A DNA stretch of 64,000 nucleotides from Verrucomicrobiales bacterium. Its GTDB lineage: Bacteria; Verrucomicrobiota; Verrucomicrobiia; Limisphaerales; CAIMTB01. This document shows, piece by piece, positions 9,701 through 24,700 of this stretch (position 1 is its first letter; every line of letters starts with the position of its first letter). The notes under the pieces were generated by a model. It did no database searches and had not been told where the DNA came from. It saw only the letters and a program-made list of their open reading frames with translations. The DNA lies in assembly GCA_016795425.1 (NCBI GenBank), contig JAEUHG010000179.1, positions 62,001 through 126,000 of the forward strand. Reading direction: 5' to 3'. A program made the position numbers and the translations under genes.

Positions 9701-12700
9701 GAGGTTCGGGAGCGGTGGCCGCTGCTGCGCATCGATGATATCCAAGGCGGCGCCTGGCTGCCGCATGACGGGAAGGTCGTTCCTAAGGAAGTGGTCTATG
9801 CACTGGCAAAAGGGGCGAAGTCACGCGGCGCGACGTTCATCGAGCATGCCCGGGTGATTGACGTTCTGACCAGAAACGGACGGGCCTGTGGTGTTCGATT
9901 CCAGGTGAGGGAGGCGGGATCGGACCTGTCGACGCCGGCTGAACCGCGGGAAATCACGGCGGAGGTGGTGGTGTTGACGGGCGGCATGTGGGCTCGCGAA
10001 CTGGGCCTGCGCGTCGGTGTGTCTCTCCCCTTGCACCCGGTGGAGCATCATTATGCCGTTTCCCACCCGATCCCAGGTGCGTTCGATGAGTTGCCTGTCG
10101 GGCGGGATCCCGACTTGTGCCTCTACTTCCGCGGGGAAGGGAATGCCGTGATGCTGGGCGCCTTCCAGGCCGAGTCGAAGCCTTGGATGGTGGATCGGGT
10201 GCCCGATGGTTTTTCATTCCAATTGCTCGAACCGGACTGGGAGAAATTCGCCGAACCGCTGAAGCATGGGAAGCATCGCATCCCAGCCCTCGAGACCAGC
10301 GGGTTCGAGAAATTTGTCAATGGACCGGAGAGTTTCACACCGGACAATCAGTTCCTGATGGGGGAGACCGCGGAGTTGCCCGGGCTGTTTGTCGCGTGCG
10401 GCTTCAATTCCGTCGGCATCGCCAGCGCCGGAGGGGCGGGAAAGTTCCTGACGGAATGGATTCTCGAGGGTCAACCCAGCCTCGATCTGTGGAGTGTCGA
10501 TGTGCGGCGTTTCGGTCCTTGGGCCAACAACCGGGCGTATTTGCGCGCGCGCGTCGTGGAAGTGCTGGGGCTGCATTATCAAATGGCCTGGCCGAATCGG
10601 GAGTTCGAAACCGCGCGGGGCGTGCGTCGGTCCGCCCTGCACGAACGACTCGCCGCCGCCGGCGCCGCGTTCGGCGCGAAGGGCGGTTGGGAACGTCCGA
10701 ACTGGTTCGCGCGCGCCGATGCGGGGTCCGCGGGTTTTGCGGCGACACCCGAGATCCGCTACGGCTTCGGGCGCCAGAACTGGTTCGCCAATCATGCGGC
10801 CGAACATCGTGCCGCCCGGGAGACCGTCGCTCTCTTTGACCAATCGTCGTTTGCCAAACTCATGATCGAAGGCTCCGACGCGGCCGAGGTCCTGCAGCGC
10901 TTGTGTGCCAATCGCGTCGATGTCGCCCCTGGCCGCATCGTCTACACCGCCCTGCTGAATGATCGCGGAGGATTCGAGAGCGACGTCACGGTCGTCCGCC
11001 TTGATGGCGAGCGTTTCTACCTCGTGACGGGCACGACTCAGGGCATCCGGGATGCCGATTGGATCCGTCGCCACGTGAATTCGGATGAATCGGTCGCGGT
11101 GCGGGACGTGACGGCCGGGTTGGGGGTGATCGGTGTGATGGGCCCCCATGCGCGCCGCCTGCTTCAACGCGTCACGGACGCCGATCTTTCGAACGCTGTC
11201 TGGCCGTTCGGCGTGGCTCGCCAGATCGCAGTGGGCATGGCCACCGCGCGAGCGCTGCGTATGACGTATGTCGGGGAATTGGGCTGGGAATTGCATCTGC
11301 CCATGGAACAGATGGTCGCGGCCTATGACGCCTTGTGGGAGGCGGGTCAGGATCTCGGAGTGGTCCACGCCGGGCATTACGCCATCAACTCCCTGCGCTT
11401 GGAAAAAGGCTATCGCGCTTTCGGTGCGGAGTTGTCACCGGACGAAACGCCGCTGGAGGCGGGCTTGAGCTTCGCGGTGAACTGGGCCCAGCCCTTCATC
11501 GGGCGCGCCGCGCTCGAGCGTCAACGGTCGGCCGGTCTTCGCAAACGTCTGGGGATCTTTGTCCTTCAGGATCCACAGCCCGTGCTGTGGGGTTCGGAAC
11601 CCATTCTGCGGAATGGCCGGCGGGTCGGTTACACCACCAGCGGCTCCTACGGACACACGGTGGGTGGGGCCATCGGCATGGGCTACGTTCGACAGGACAC
11701 GGGCAGCGAGGTCACCAGCGAATGGATGACCGCGGGATCTTACGAGATCCTGGTCAATGGAGATCGGGTTCCCGCTCGACTGCATTTGAAACCCCCGTAC
11801 GACCCGGAACGAATCCGGATTCTGGCTTGATGAGCCGTAGAGAACTTTCGCCACGAATGACACGAAGATCCCGAAGGAGACGGAAGTGTCTTGGGCAACG
11901 CCGCCCTTCGTACCCTTCGCCGCGGCGAAAGGGGTGTTCCAGCTCCATCTGCGCGCTGCTTCTTTTGACCCTGATGCCGTGTCTCGCCGCCTCCACCGGG
12001 ACGAATTCGATCTCCCGTTGGTCGGGCTACCTCGAGACGGATGCGGTTTTCCTATCTTCCGTAATCGACGCCCGGCGCGCCGGTTTTCCTTCAACCCCCG
12101 ACAATCTGACGCCTCGTGGACTGGTGCTGAGGGCGGGAGGCGACCTGTGGATCGGCTTTGATACGGATCTCCTGCGTGTGGCGGCCGTCTGGCAGGGCGC
12201 CGGCCTCACCCCGGTGTCGATGTCGGAAGGTTCCTATCATGTCGCCGGTGTGAAGGCGCCTGAGGGCCAGGCAGCCTTGCCCTCGCCGGTCGGAGAAATA
12301 CGCCTCGCCAACGGAATCTACCCGGGCTGGCAGTTGGGCGATGGTATCCGCACCGAGGATCCTCGGCCTCCCGCACCCGATCCCGCCGAAGTCGGCCGCG
12401 GCCCGTTGTCCCCTCGGATCGGGCGCCTGAAGGAAATCGCCGAAGGGTCTGGTGGCGTCAAGCTGACCTACGAGGTGGGCGGTGTTCCGGTCATCGAGCA
12501 GTGGTATTCGGGCAATGACGGTGTCCGGGGTGAGTTCGCCGAACGCCGGTTGCAGGGCCCGTCGTGTCCCCAGGTTCGATGGTTGGCAGTGGGCATCGCT
12601 GGAAAGGACTGCGAGGTGACCTTGCAGCCCGGGCCTGAGGATGTCGGGGTGACGCTGGAACGAACGCCGGACGGTGTGTGGGTTGCGAGAGTGCCAGCTT

Positions 12701-15700
12701 CGGAAAAGCCCATGGATTTCAGAGTCCGGCTGCGTTGGACGCGTGCGGATCCATCGACAAGGTCGGTGCCTGCGGCACGGTCCGCGCCTACTCATCCCCG
12801 ATGGCCGGAGGTGGTGACGACCGGGATTCGACTTGCGGCCGATACCAACGCGTATGTGGTGGATGCGATTGAACTTCCGTTCGACAATCCGTGGCGGCGG
12901 AATGTGCGCTTCGCGGATATCGCTTTCTGGCCCGATGGCAAAGCGGCATTGGTGACTTTTGACGGCGATGTGTGGATTGCCGAAGGATTGGCGATTGGGT
13001 CAAAAGTCGTCCGCTGGCGGCGCTTTGCTTCCGGTCTGCATGAGCCCTTGAGCGTGGCGATCGTGCAAAACTCGGTGGTGGTCTATGACCGCAACGGGAT
13101 CTGGCGTCTGTGCGACGATGATGGCGATGGCGAGTCAGAGCGCCGCGAATTGGTTTCCAATGCCTACGCCCAGACGGCGGAAACACGAGAGTTCGCCACT
13201 TCGATGGAGGTGGAGAAGGAGGGTTCGTTCCTGATCGCAAAGGGTGGGCAACAAGGCGCGACGACGGGCCGGCATAATGGAACGGTGTTGCGAGTGCCGG
13301 CGGACGGAAGCCCGGCTGAGGTCCTGGCCTATGGTTTGCGCATGCCGTTCATTGGGTTGAACCGGCGCACGGGTCTTATCACGGCCAGCGATCAACAAGG
13401 GAATTACGTGCCAGCCACTCCCTTGCATCAGATTCGCGATGCGCAGTTCTACGGATTCGTCAGCCTCCGCCTGCCCAAGGAAGTCTATCCGGCACCAATC
13501 GCCGAGCCGCTCACCTGGATCCCGCACGCCATCAATCCGTCGGGTGTGACCCAGGTTTGGTTGGAGGAGGCGCAATTGGGACCGCTGAATGGCGCGTTGG
13601 TCCATCTGGGGTATTACCGTCCGGAAGCCTTTGTGGTGCTTCTCAACGCCCCTTCGGCTGGATCGTCGCCAGAGGCTGTCGTGATGAGCCTCACCCGTGA
13701 CTTCACCTTTTCGCCACTCGCTGGCGCCGTTCATCCGCAGGATGGCCAGCTCTATATCACAGGCTTTCAGATTTGGGGAACGGAGGCGCCCCAGTTGAGT
13801 GGTCTCGCTCGCGTGCGCTACACCGGGCGACCCTACACGCTGCCTCAACGCGTAATGCCGATGCGGGAAGGAGTGCTTCTGGAGTGGGGTCGCCCGCTGG
13901 ACCCGCAGGCCGCCGTTGATGTCTCCAATTATTCCGTGGAACGCTGGAACTATCGGCGGTCGGCCGACTACGGGTCTCCTCATTTCCGACTCGATGGATC
14001 CAAGGGCCAGGAGATGTTGATGCCGAGCAGTGCCTACGTCTCCCGGGACCGACGCCGGGTATTTGTCGGAATTCCCGATCTGAAGCCGGTCATGCAAATG
14101 CGCCTCGGATGGTCCCTTCGCGGAACCGACGGCGAGATTTTAAGTCAGAACGCCTACTTCTCGCCGCGAACCCTTCCGCCGTTCGAACCAGAACTCCATG
14201 GCTTCGATGGGATCAAAGTTGACCTGACGCCGCGCGATCCGTCTCGCATCGCCGCAATCCCAGCACCAGTTACGGTCGAGGAAGGGCGGCGGTTGGCGGA
14301 ACTGATGGGATGCGCCGCCTGCCATTCCATCGATGGAACGACGCTGGGAAAAGTGGGGCCAACGTGGAAAGGGTTGTTTGGCAGCGAACGCCATTTCGCG
14401 GATGGCACGCGGGCCCCGGCATTCGAGGAGTATCTTCGCCAATCCATCCGCGAGCCTGCCGCCCGCATTGTTCAAGGATTCGACAAATCCGACGCTGGCA
14501 TGCCGAGTTACGAGGGCGTCCTGACGGACGCACAGATCGAGGCCCTGGTGCTCTATGTGAAATCGGTCCGCTGAGAATCAGGGCAAGGGCACCTGTTTCC
14601 ATCCTTCGCGACCCAGGCCAAGGTCCCGTTCGACGAATTCCCAGAGCACCACCTTTTTGCCGGTGAGATAGGCGGGGCGCGCGGACAATTCCTGTCGGAC
14701 CAGAGTCGATCCGCCACCGTCATTCACGAGGAACTGAACGGGTTGTTCCAGTTCCCGGGCCAAGTGCGCCGCGAAACCTGCCGATCCCGGGGCATCCTGC
14801 TGAAAAACCCGAAGAAAACTGTCGCCCAACAGGAGGACCTCCGCGTCCGAGGTCTCCCGGAAGGGTTCGCCGGAATCGCGTTGCACGATCTGAATGCAGT
14901 CCACCGCCTCCGGCGGCACCCGTTGCTCGAGGTCGGGCACCTGGAGCATCTGCAGGATGTCTCCCAGTCGTTGCACCGGTGCCGGGCGTTCCCCGTAGCG
15001 AACGCGGCCTGGTTGGACCCAACCCAACTCCCGCAACCGGCGCGCAGCCGTTTGCGCGGCCAGGGCCACTCCGCGCGGTGACCAATGGGTGTCCTGCCGA
15101 AGGTAGAGAGGCGGTTGGACTTCGGCGCCGGATTCAAGGCGAGCGTCGCGAAAGGCGGCGAACAGGTCGATCCACTCCACTCCCGCATCATTCAGTCTTC
15201 GCTGAAATTCCGCGGTTCGCGGTGCGATGATACCCTTGAGGTGGGCGGCACGCGCGGTGAGGCGATCGGGGTAAATGCTCTCCTTGTTGGGCACCGGCAT
15301 GATCACCAGGCGAATGCCGCGCGCCGCGAGTTGATCCCGGAAGTGCAGGATCGCGACCACCGGGTCGTTGGTGTCTCCCGCCGGCGACACCGTCGGAGCG
15401 GACCGTGCCACCAGGTCGAGCAATCCGGGCTTGTAGAAGTACCAGCCATCACGAGCCACGATGGCCTTGCTGCCGCCATCTTTCAGTCCAGCGAATTGAG
15501 CGAGCTGAAACCACGGACGTGACGCCTTCGCCGCCCAACTGGCGGACTCCAAGGTGTGTTCGTAGGTGCGAAGTCCAGCGGCAGACAACGACCTTGGAAA
15601 CGCCTCCACCGCCAGCACTCCTTCCTCCTCCACAGCCTCCCGGATCGTCTGAACCGCCGGCACGCCAAAGAGGATCGCCAGAAAGCTCAGGATCAGGACC

Positions 15701-18700
15701 CAACGGGGATCGCGCAGTCGGTTCATGACGGATCAAAATTGGAAATACAGGAACGGATTGAATGCCTGCGTGAACATCCCCATGAGCGAGAGCACGAAGA
15801 GGGGTGTCAGCATGGCGGTGCGCCCCCAAGTGACCGGCCTTTCCGCCCAGTCGTGCGCTTGCACAGGTTGAAAGACCAGCGCCGTACCGACTGCCAGAAC
15901 CAGAGCATGGTAGGGCGTGTAAATGGCCGCCGCGATCAACGGCGCCGCCACTCCGGTGTCACCGAGACCCAGCATCGCCCGGTAGTAATCCAAGGCGGCA
16001 CTCAAATTCTCCGCCCGGAATAAGACCCAGGAGAATAGCATCAATAGAAAGGTGGCGCCGACTCGTGCCGGCCTGGGCAGGGCGTCGTAAAGACTGCGTT
16101 TTCCGCGCCAACGCTCTATCGCCAGCAGGATTCCGTGAAACGCGCCCCACAACACGAAGTTCCATTTTGCGCCGTGCCACAGTCCTCCCAGGATCATCAC
16201 CACCGCGAGGTTGAAGTAAGTGCGACCCTCGCCCTTTCGATTTCCGCCGAGCGCGATGTAGAGGTAGTCGCGCAGCACGGTCGACAACGAGATGTGCCAC
16301 CGCCGCCATAAGTCGGTGATGCTCTCGGACCGGTAAGGCGCGTCGAAGTTCCTGGGAAACTCGAAACCGAGCATTCGACCAAGACCGACCGCCATGTCGG
16401 AGTATCCGCAGAAGTCGAAGTAGATCTGGAGGGCATAGGACAGAACCCCGACCCAGGCGTCGAAAGGCTGCGGGGTGTCGGTGCCAAACACCGCGTCCGC
16501 CACGAGCCCGCAGGGATTTGCCAGCAACACCTTCTTGGCGAAGCCCACAATGAAGATGGCCACTCCCGACGCGAAACGCTCCACCGTGTGGCGTCGCTCG
16601 TGAAGTTGGTCGGCCAACGTCTTGTAGCGAATGATCGGGCCGGCCACGAGATCGGGGAACAACGCCACGAATGCCGAAAAGACGGAGAACGATTTGGCGG
16701 GCGTCGCATGACCTCGGTAAAGGTCGATGATGTAGGTCAGGGAATGGAACGTGTAGAACGAGATGCCAATGGGCAGCACGACCTTCATCACCCCGAACGT
16801 CTCCGCCCCCACGGCAGCCAGGACCCGATTCAGCGTTTCGGCGGCGAACATCCAGTACTTGAAAAACCCAAGGAGAGCCAGGTTGGTGACCACGCACGCC
16901 GTCACCGCCCATCGCTGCTGTCTCCGCGTGGCTCCGGGTCGGGTGATGACTTTTCCCCAGGCGAAATCCATGACCGTCGTGAACAGCATCAACCCGACAA
17001 ACCACGGCTCCCACCAACCGTAAAAGACGTAGCTCGCCAGCGTGATCCACAGGTTCCGCCACCGCATCGGCAGGCCGTAGTAGACCAGCAGGAACAGCGG
17101 CAGGAAGTAGAAGACAAAGATGTGGGTCGTGAAAACCATGACCAGGACCAGGGTTCAACTTGGCTGCCCGGACGCCAACGGCGCAGGATCGGTACCCGAG
17201 TTGGCTGGTCCCGACAAACAAATCATTGGCTGAGCGGCACCGAGGGCGGCGACACCGGGCATCCGTCGAAACGGCCAAGCGACGACATGTTGTGACGTTG
17301 GTGATGAGGGTGAGGAAGAATGGCTCTGCCCAAGGGGCTTAAAATCAGCATCCATGCATTCATTTCGATGGTTTCTGAATCCCACTGACCTCGTGGGGTT
17401 GCATTGCATCCTGCCGCGACTTTCCTGCGATCCTAGGATGGCCGGCCTCCCCTCAAAACTGCGAGACTGCGCCCATGCACATCGAGGTCGGTGTTCTCGC
17501 AGATCTGGGCCACGCGGCACTCTGCCGGGCAGGCATGAAAGACACGGACGCCCGGTTGTCCGCCGAGGTTCTCGTGCTGGCTGATTCGTGGGGCATCTTC
17601 ACTCATGGCATTAAAAATCTGCCCGGCTACCTGCGTCGCATCGATGCCGGCGGGATCCGGCGTGATGGGCAACCCCGAGTGATCGCCGAAGGTCCGGCCT
17701 GGGCCATCGTCGATGGCGCCCAGTCGTTGGGCATGGTGGGATCCGTGTTCGCCATGGATCTCGCGCTGGCCAAGGCGCGGTCGGCGGGGTTCGGGTATGT
17801 CGGCCTTGGCAACAGTTGCCATTTCGGTGCCGCCGGATGCTATGCGGTTCGGGCGGCTCACGACGGAATGCTGGGTTGGGCCATGGCGAACGACACGCCG
17901 ACGGTCACCGCCCCTGGGGCGCGCGGTGCGGTGTTGGGCAGCAATCCGTTTGCGTTCGCGGCGCCGGTGGAAGGTGAGGATCCGCTGTTGCTCGACTTCG
18001 CCACCAGCACCGTGGCGGGTGGCAAGCTGTTTGCCGCGGCCGCCGAGGGAAGAAAGGTTCCGGAAGGCTGGGTGGTGGATGACGCGGGGCGCCCGACCAC
18101 CGATCCCTCGGTGTGGCCGAAGGCGGGCGCGTTGACGCCGATGGCCGGTCACAAGGGCTACGGAATCGCACTGATGATCGAGGTGCTCTCGGCTGTGGTC
18201 ACCCAGGGGCCGGCCATGGCGGAGGTCCTGAGTTGGTCGTTCGCCGATCCCTCGCTTCCCACCGGACATAGCGCGGCGTTCTTGGCCATGAACGTCCGCG
18301 CCATGCCGGGCGGGGAGGCCTTGGGACGGCGGTTGGCGGAGATGGCTCGGAGGATTCGGGCTCTTCCCAAGGCTCCGGAGGGCGGGCGCATCCTGTTGCC
18401 TGGAGAACGGGAGTGGGCCTTTCGAAAACGCGCCCTGCGCGAAGGCCTGGAACTCCCTGGTGATGTGGCGCACGCCGTGGATCGCTTGCGGGAACGCTGC
18501 GGCATCCAACCGTGATCCGTGGGAATATCGGGCGGATCAGCCGCGTTGGCGCTGGTTGCGCCTCGCCAGGAACCAGGCGGCGATCAGGCAGACTGCAAAC
18601 AGACCCAGGCCGATCCAGGCCTGCTGGTCGTAAACCGCCTTCACTCCTGCGATGGTGAACAACACCGTGCCGCAGAGGTTGAGCAGGATGAGTGGCCAGG

Positions 18701-21700
18701 GAAGGGCGGGGGATCCAGGAGTTCGACCATGATTCGACCAAAGGTTGAGCCCACTGATCCAACCGCAGGCCAACACGCCGGTGAACAGGTTGGCTGGTGT
18801 CACCCAGGCAATGAGGTTGGGTGGCTGCCCACTGCCGGTGGCGAGGCGCCAAACCCATGAGCCGATCATCACCAACACCGCACCGCCGGCGCACCAACCC
18901 ACCGCCCACCGTCGGAGTCCGGGGGACCTCAGCAAGTTTGGATCCCCCCGGACCGCGTGCAAAATCTCTCGAAGAATGGCCGGAGCGACTTCGATGGTTC
19001 CGTACAAGGTCCCGATCATGGCCAGGAACGCGCCTGTGAAGTAGAGCGGTCGGAGCCAGGGGCCCACCACTTCCACGAACTGGGCCTGCAAGGTCAGCAA
19101 ATCGCTGCCGGCGGGAATCTGTTGTTTGGGTCCCAGGATCAGGGCGCCACAGGCCACGAAGACCGCCGAGAAGATCAGCACGGTGGTGAAGCTGACGACG
19201 GCATCGAGCCGAATCATCCGCCGCAGCGTGGTCAGCGGCATCTGCCGTGAAGAGGCATTTCCGTGCTTGTCGCGCAGCCAGGCGACGTAGGCGAGATAAT
19301 CATATCCGGATCCGCCCACCACCCCCGCGTAGGTGGTGATTTCCACCCACACGGGGCGGTCGCGGAATTCGGGCGTGGCCATGGCCCACTCGGGAAAGGT
19401 GTAGGGTCCGAGGGAGAAGAAGCCACCAAGGAAATCGGCCCAGTTTGGCTGAAGCATCACCAGGGCGGCCACGACACTGATCACCATGATGGCGATAACG
19501 ATGGCCTGAAAGCGTTCCTGGCGGGCGTATCCACCGGTGGCCGCCAAGATCAGCACACCGACGAGGATCGCCAGTCCCCAAAGCACCGGGGCGTTCCCCT
19601 GAAAGCCGTCTCGGGTTTGTGTGACTGCGGCCGCCAATGCTCCCAGCGTGCCGGCGTGAAAGCTCACCCAAATCGGAAATGCCGGCGCCGCGAGCAGAAG
19701 AAGTAAAATCGGCAGCCACCCGCGTGGACCGGGAAGGTAAGACCAGGACTGCAACGGGTGCGCGTCCGCATGGACCCAATAATGGGCACTGGCGAGTACC
19801 AAGGCCCACTTGAGCAGAAGCACCAAGCCGATCCAGCCCAGGATGCCGTAGCCGAAGAGCGCTCCGGCACGGGTCGAAAAGACCAGTTCGCCGGTGCCGA
19901 TGGTGAGTGACGCAACAATGGCGCCCGGTCCCAGGGCGGACAACCACGCACGCCAGGAGCGCGGTTCAGAATCGCAAGCCGGGGGCACGCCCCTTCATGA
20001 CCGGTCAGCCGGTCCTCTGACAATGGGTTTTGCGAGCCGGGTGTGGGCGGCCTGACTCACGGAGTCGACGCGGGGGCGGGATGGCTTTGGATCCGCGTCG
20101 TTACCTCGCGCGACCAGGCTTCGTAGGACTCGGTCTGGCGCCATCGGGTGTAGGGGTCGCCGGGACCGACCAGGTTGATGGGGGCACCGGGTTGAACCGC
20201 GGGTTCATCGTCTGCCTTGCTGATGCCCGCGCGCCGAAGCAGATCGAGCTCTTCCGGCCGCAGATCGAATTGCCAGGCGGCGAGCCGATTGGTTCGTTCC
20301 TGGGCCCGCCTCAGGCGGTCGCCAAAGGCGAGGTTGGCCGCTGCCGATTTGGGTCCCGGAAATCCCTTCGCATCACCGCGTGCCACCACCGGGGATCGGG
20401 AGGAGAAGAGATTGTACTCCTCCGTCACTCGCAGGTTGAGCGCAGGACGATTGTCGATGTTCGACGGCACCATCGTTCGGGTAACCACCACTGACTCGGC
20501 AAGGCGCAGTTCGGCGTGGAGGGTGCCGGGCACGACCAGGAGCTGGGATCCGAGAACGGTGCATCGCCGAATCTCCACCTGACACCCGGAATCCGTTGAA
20601 CCTCCCAGGAAAACCGGAATCACGGAATAGAACACCGTATCGCGAATCTCGACGCGCCCCTGGTCCCCTGGCGCCCGCCGCAACCACCAAACGGTCGCCC
20701 CACCGAGCGTGTAGAGTTCGCTGTTCCGAATGACCGCTCGGGCGGTCCCCCGCAGTACGATGGCGTCGCCGGCAATGCTGCGCCGGGTCGAGGTCACCAA
20801 CCGGCAGCCGGAGAGGTGGAGTTCCCCTCCCCGCATAGCGAGGATGGCGGGCGCCGGGGTTCCGTCGCGCATGTCCCGGAACCGATGAGTGAGCAGACGC
20901 CGTGTCGTGATCATGGGGGGGACGTCGTCCGGCGAATCGGAGTCGGCTTGTGCGGACCGCAATTCGATGCCTTCCACGATCAGCGTGGAGTCACTCCCGA
21001 TCAGTGCTTCGCTGGTTGAACGGTTCACCACCTCGGGGCGCATGCCGGGTGCGGCCCGCAGGTGCAGGTTCTTGCCGACGATCCGGATGGGACGACTTTC
21101 GTGAATTCCGTTGTACCTCAATTCGATGGTGGCTCCCGAGGGCGCTGCCGCCACCGCCTCTTCCAGTGAAGGGGACAATCGCGGAGGCATGTTGTCAGGC
21201 GCGGAGACGACAAAAGCGGGCGCAGAGACCGATGCAGGCAGGGTGGCGAGGGGCGCTTGGGTGGCGACCGGTGACGCCGAATGAGGAGACGATGGGGTTC
21301 GATACAGCAATGCCCAAACGGCGATCCCCAATGCGAGAGTGACGATGGCGAACGCCGCTTTCCAAGGCGGCCGGTGGGGTGAGGTGGTGGGTTTGTCGCT
21401 GGCGCGGCGCGATTGCGGCGGGGATTCGAGGTCCAGGTCGCGCAGCATCCGGCGCAATGCCGTGGCAACCTCCGCGGCCGTGGCCGGTCGGTCTTCCGGC
21501 CGCTTGGACAGCAATCGTTCGATCAGGTCCGCCAAATGCTCTGGAATGTCAGTGCGAAGGGTGTCGGCGCGCGGAGGCTGTTCTTCGCAGACCCGGCGCA
21601 ATGTTGCCGGCGTGGAATCGGCTGCGAACGGCGACCGTCCGGTCGCCATGAGGTACAGGACGCCGCCCAGACTGAAGAGATCACTGCGGGTATCGACGCG

Positions 21701-24700
21701 ATCGCCGCGGGCTTGTTCCGGCGACATGAATTCCGGTGTTCCGGCAACGACTCCGGGACGGGTGACTCCGGGTTCGTCGGCGGCGCGCGCGAGACCGAAG
21801 TCGGTGAGTTTCACCCGCTCGACGCCATTCTCGAGGAGGATATTGCCGGGTTTGACATCCCGATGCACGAGGCCCTGGGCATGGGCCGCCGCCAGACCTT
21901 CGGCTGTTTGCAGACCGATGCGAAGAATCGCCGAAAGATCCATCGAACCATGCCGGAGTCGGGTTTCGAGCGACTTTCCCGCCACGAACTGCATGACGAG
22001 GAAGGGAAGGCCGCGTTCTTCACCCACGGCATGGATGGCGACCACATGTTCGTGGGTCACTGCGGCGGCGGCGCGGGCCTCCCGTAGAAAACGGGCACGG
22101 GCGGATTCGCTGGCGGCAAGAACGGGGGCGAGGATCTTGATGGCGACAATGCGGGACAAGCCAGGGTCGTTGGCCTTGAAGACGATCCCCATTCCGCCGC
22201 TGGCGACTCGTTCAAGGACCTCATAGCCGGCGAATCGTCCGAGGCTGCCTGGCATCCGCGGTGGCGAGAGCAGTTCGAGGGTGGGGGGCGGTGCATCGGC
22301 GTCCGCGGGAGTCCGCACCCAATCGACGGCGCGGAGTTTGTCCATCAGGCCCGTGAGGGCTGCGGAGACGCGATGAACGTCAGTCAACGGCCGAGACGCG
22401 GGGACGACATGTTCCGTCCCTGCAAGGGTGTCCAAACGCCGCCGACACGACGGGCAGGACTCCAGATGGACCCCGATTCGGGCGAGGGCTTCCGGCGAAA
22501 GAGCGTCTTCCAGAAGTCGACGGAACAGGTCATCGCCCGGGCACGGAGAGTCCGCGGGCGGCGTGGAGTCGGGTGTCGGCTTCGGGACGGGCTCTGGGCT
22601 GGGGTTGAGGGGAGTCAGATCCGCCATGGCGGTGTGGGGTCATGCTCGGGAGGACGTCTCACCGAGAGGGATACCGGGGCTGACTAAGGATCTTTCACGA
22701 CATTCCGCGGGGGAGTTCGGGTTCGTCCCCGGCTTCCTTCAGGAACTCGCGGATCCGGGCGATGATACGGCTGCGGGCGATATAGACGGCGCCCGCCGTA
22801 AGTCCCAGGTCGGCGGCCACATGAGCGACGGGTTGGTGGTCAACCGCCGTGCGCCAGAAGGCCTGCCAGGAGGAGGGCTGGAATTCAGCCTGCACGATCT
22901 CGGCGGCCCAATCGAAGAGCCTCTGGCGGTATTCCTGTTCCCATTCGCCCTGTTCCTCGGGGGTCGGTGGATCGGCCGCCCACTCCGTGAGTTGCGTGTC
23001 GGAGGCGACCTGGGGTTTTCGGGATTCGCGCGCAAAAAAATTCGCCAGTTTGCTGCGAGTGACGGTCAGGAGCCAGGAGCGGAAGGATCCCTTGATCCGA
23101 TCATACTCGAACCGGCGAATGGACTGCGCGACGGCCCGCATCACCTCCTGGGCTACGTCCGCCGCGTCCGCTTCCTGGAGCCCGCGCCGCCGGCAATGGC
23201 CGAAGACCAGCGGTGTGTAAAGTTGGATGAACTCCGACCATGCATGGTCGTTGCCAGGATCGCGAATCGCCACCAGCAAGCTGGGGCGTGTGGGCTGAGC
23301 AGGCGTCATGTCGGGGGCACCGGCGTGGGCCTCGTTTGTAAAGTGTCGTCGATGGCCTTGGCCAGTCTCTCTGGAGGATAGGGCTTGCGGAGAAACATCG
23401 CACCGAGCCGCCCAATGTCCTCCGGACGCGCCAGGTCTGCGGTGTGCCCGCTGGTGACGAGGATCCGAAGCTCGGGCTGGGTGGCGCGGAACCGGCGCGC
23501 CAGGTCCAGTCCTGTCAGGCCGCCGGGCATGATCATGTCGGTGAACAGGAAATGGATGCTCTCCCGGTGTTGATCCCAAAGCTCCACCGCCTCCGGGCCG
23601 TCCCTGGCCTCGATCACCTTCCAACCCCAGCGACTGAGGAGTTCGCCCACGGACGAGCGAAGGGCGGGTTCATCCTCAACCAGAAGAACGGTGCGCCCCC
23701 GCCCGAGGGGAACCGAGCTTTGGAGTTCGGGTTTGGGTGAACCGGCACCCTCCCGAACCGGTAGGAAGACGCGGAAGGTGCTTCCCTGGCCCGGGGAGCT
23801 TTCGACCTCCAACCAACCGCCGTGCTGGGTGACAATGCCGTGCACCATGGCCAAGCCGAGGCCAGTGCCTTTGCCCACCTCTTTGGTGGTGAAGAAGGGC
23901 TCGAAGATTCTGGACACCGTGGCGGCGTCCATGCCGCAGCCCGTGTCCGCAATGGCCAGGCAAACGTGTGGACCCGGCCGAGCTTCGGGGCGGGCTGGAG
24001 AGCCGGGATCGGGAAGATCCACGCGGTGGACCTTGAGCGTGAGGCGCCCTCCATTGGGCATCGCGTCGCGGGCGTTGAAGCAGAGATTCAGGATAACCTG
24101 CTGAATCATGCCCGCATCCGCCTGAATACACGGCAACGCGGCGTCGACGTCGAAGTGTGGCGTAATGTGCTCGCCGAGCACGCGGCGCAGCATGCGATCC
24201 ATGTCGGCAATCAGCTTGGGCAGGTGCAGCGATTGGAATGACGGCGGGGCGCGGTGTCCGAATACCAGCAATTGGCGGGTCAGGTCCGCCGCCCGCCGCG
24301 CGCAGCTCTCCAGGTCCGCCAAGGCTTGCCGGAGGTCGGCGTCCAGATCCGATCGCTGCTGTTGCAGGCTGATCTGGAGCAACATGATCGCCAGGATGTT
24401 GTTGAAGTCGTGGGCGATCCCCCCCGCCAGTTGGCCAACCGCCTCCATCTTCTGGGCCTGGCGCAGTTGTTCCTCGAGCAGTCGGCGCGCCGTGATGTCC
24501 TGAACCACGCCCATCATGCGCAGCGGCTTTCCCGAAGCATCACGCTCGACCTCCGCTTGTTCGTGCACCCAGCGTATCGAGCCATCAGGGCGAACGATGC
24601 GGTGTTCCAGGTCATACGCCTGCTGTCCCGCAAGTGCGGCAGCACTCGCGGTGCGCACCGATTCTCGGTCGTCAGGATGGACTTGAGCCCAGAAGGTCTC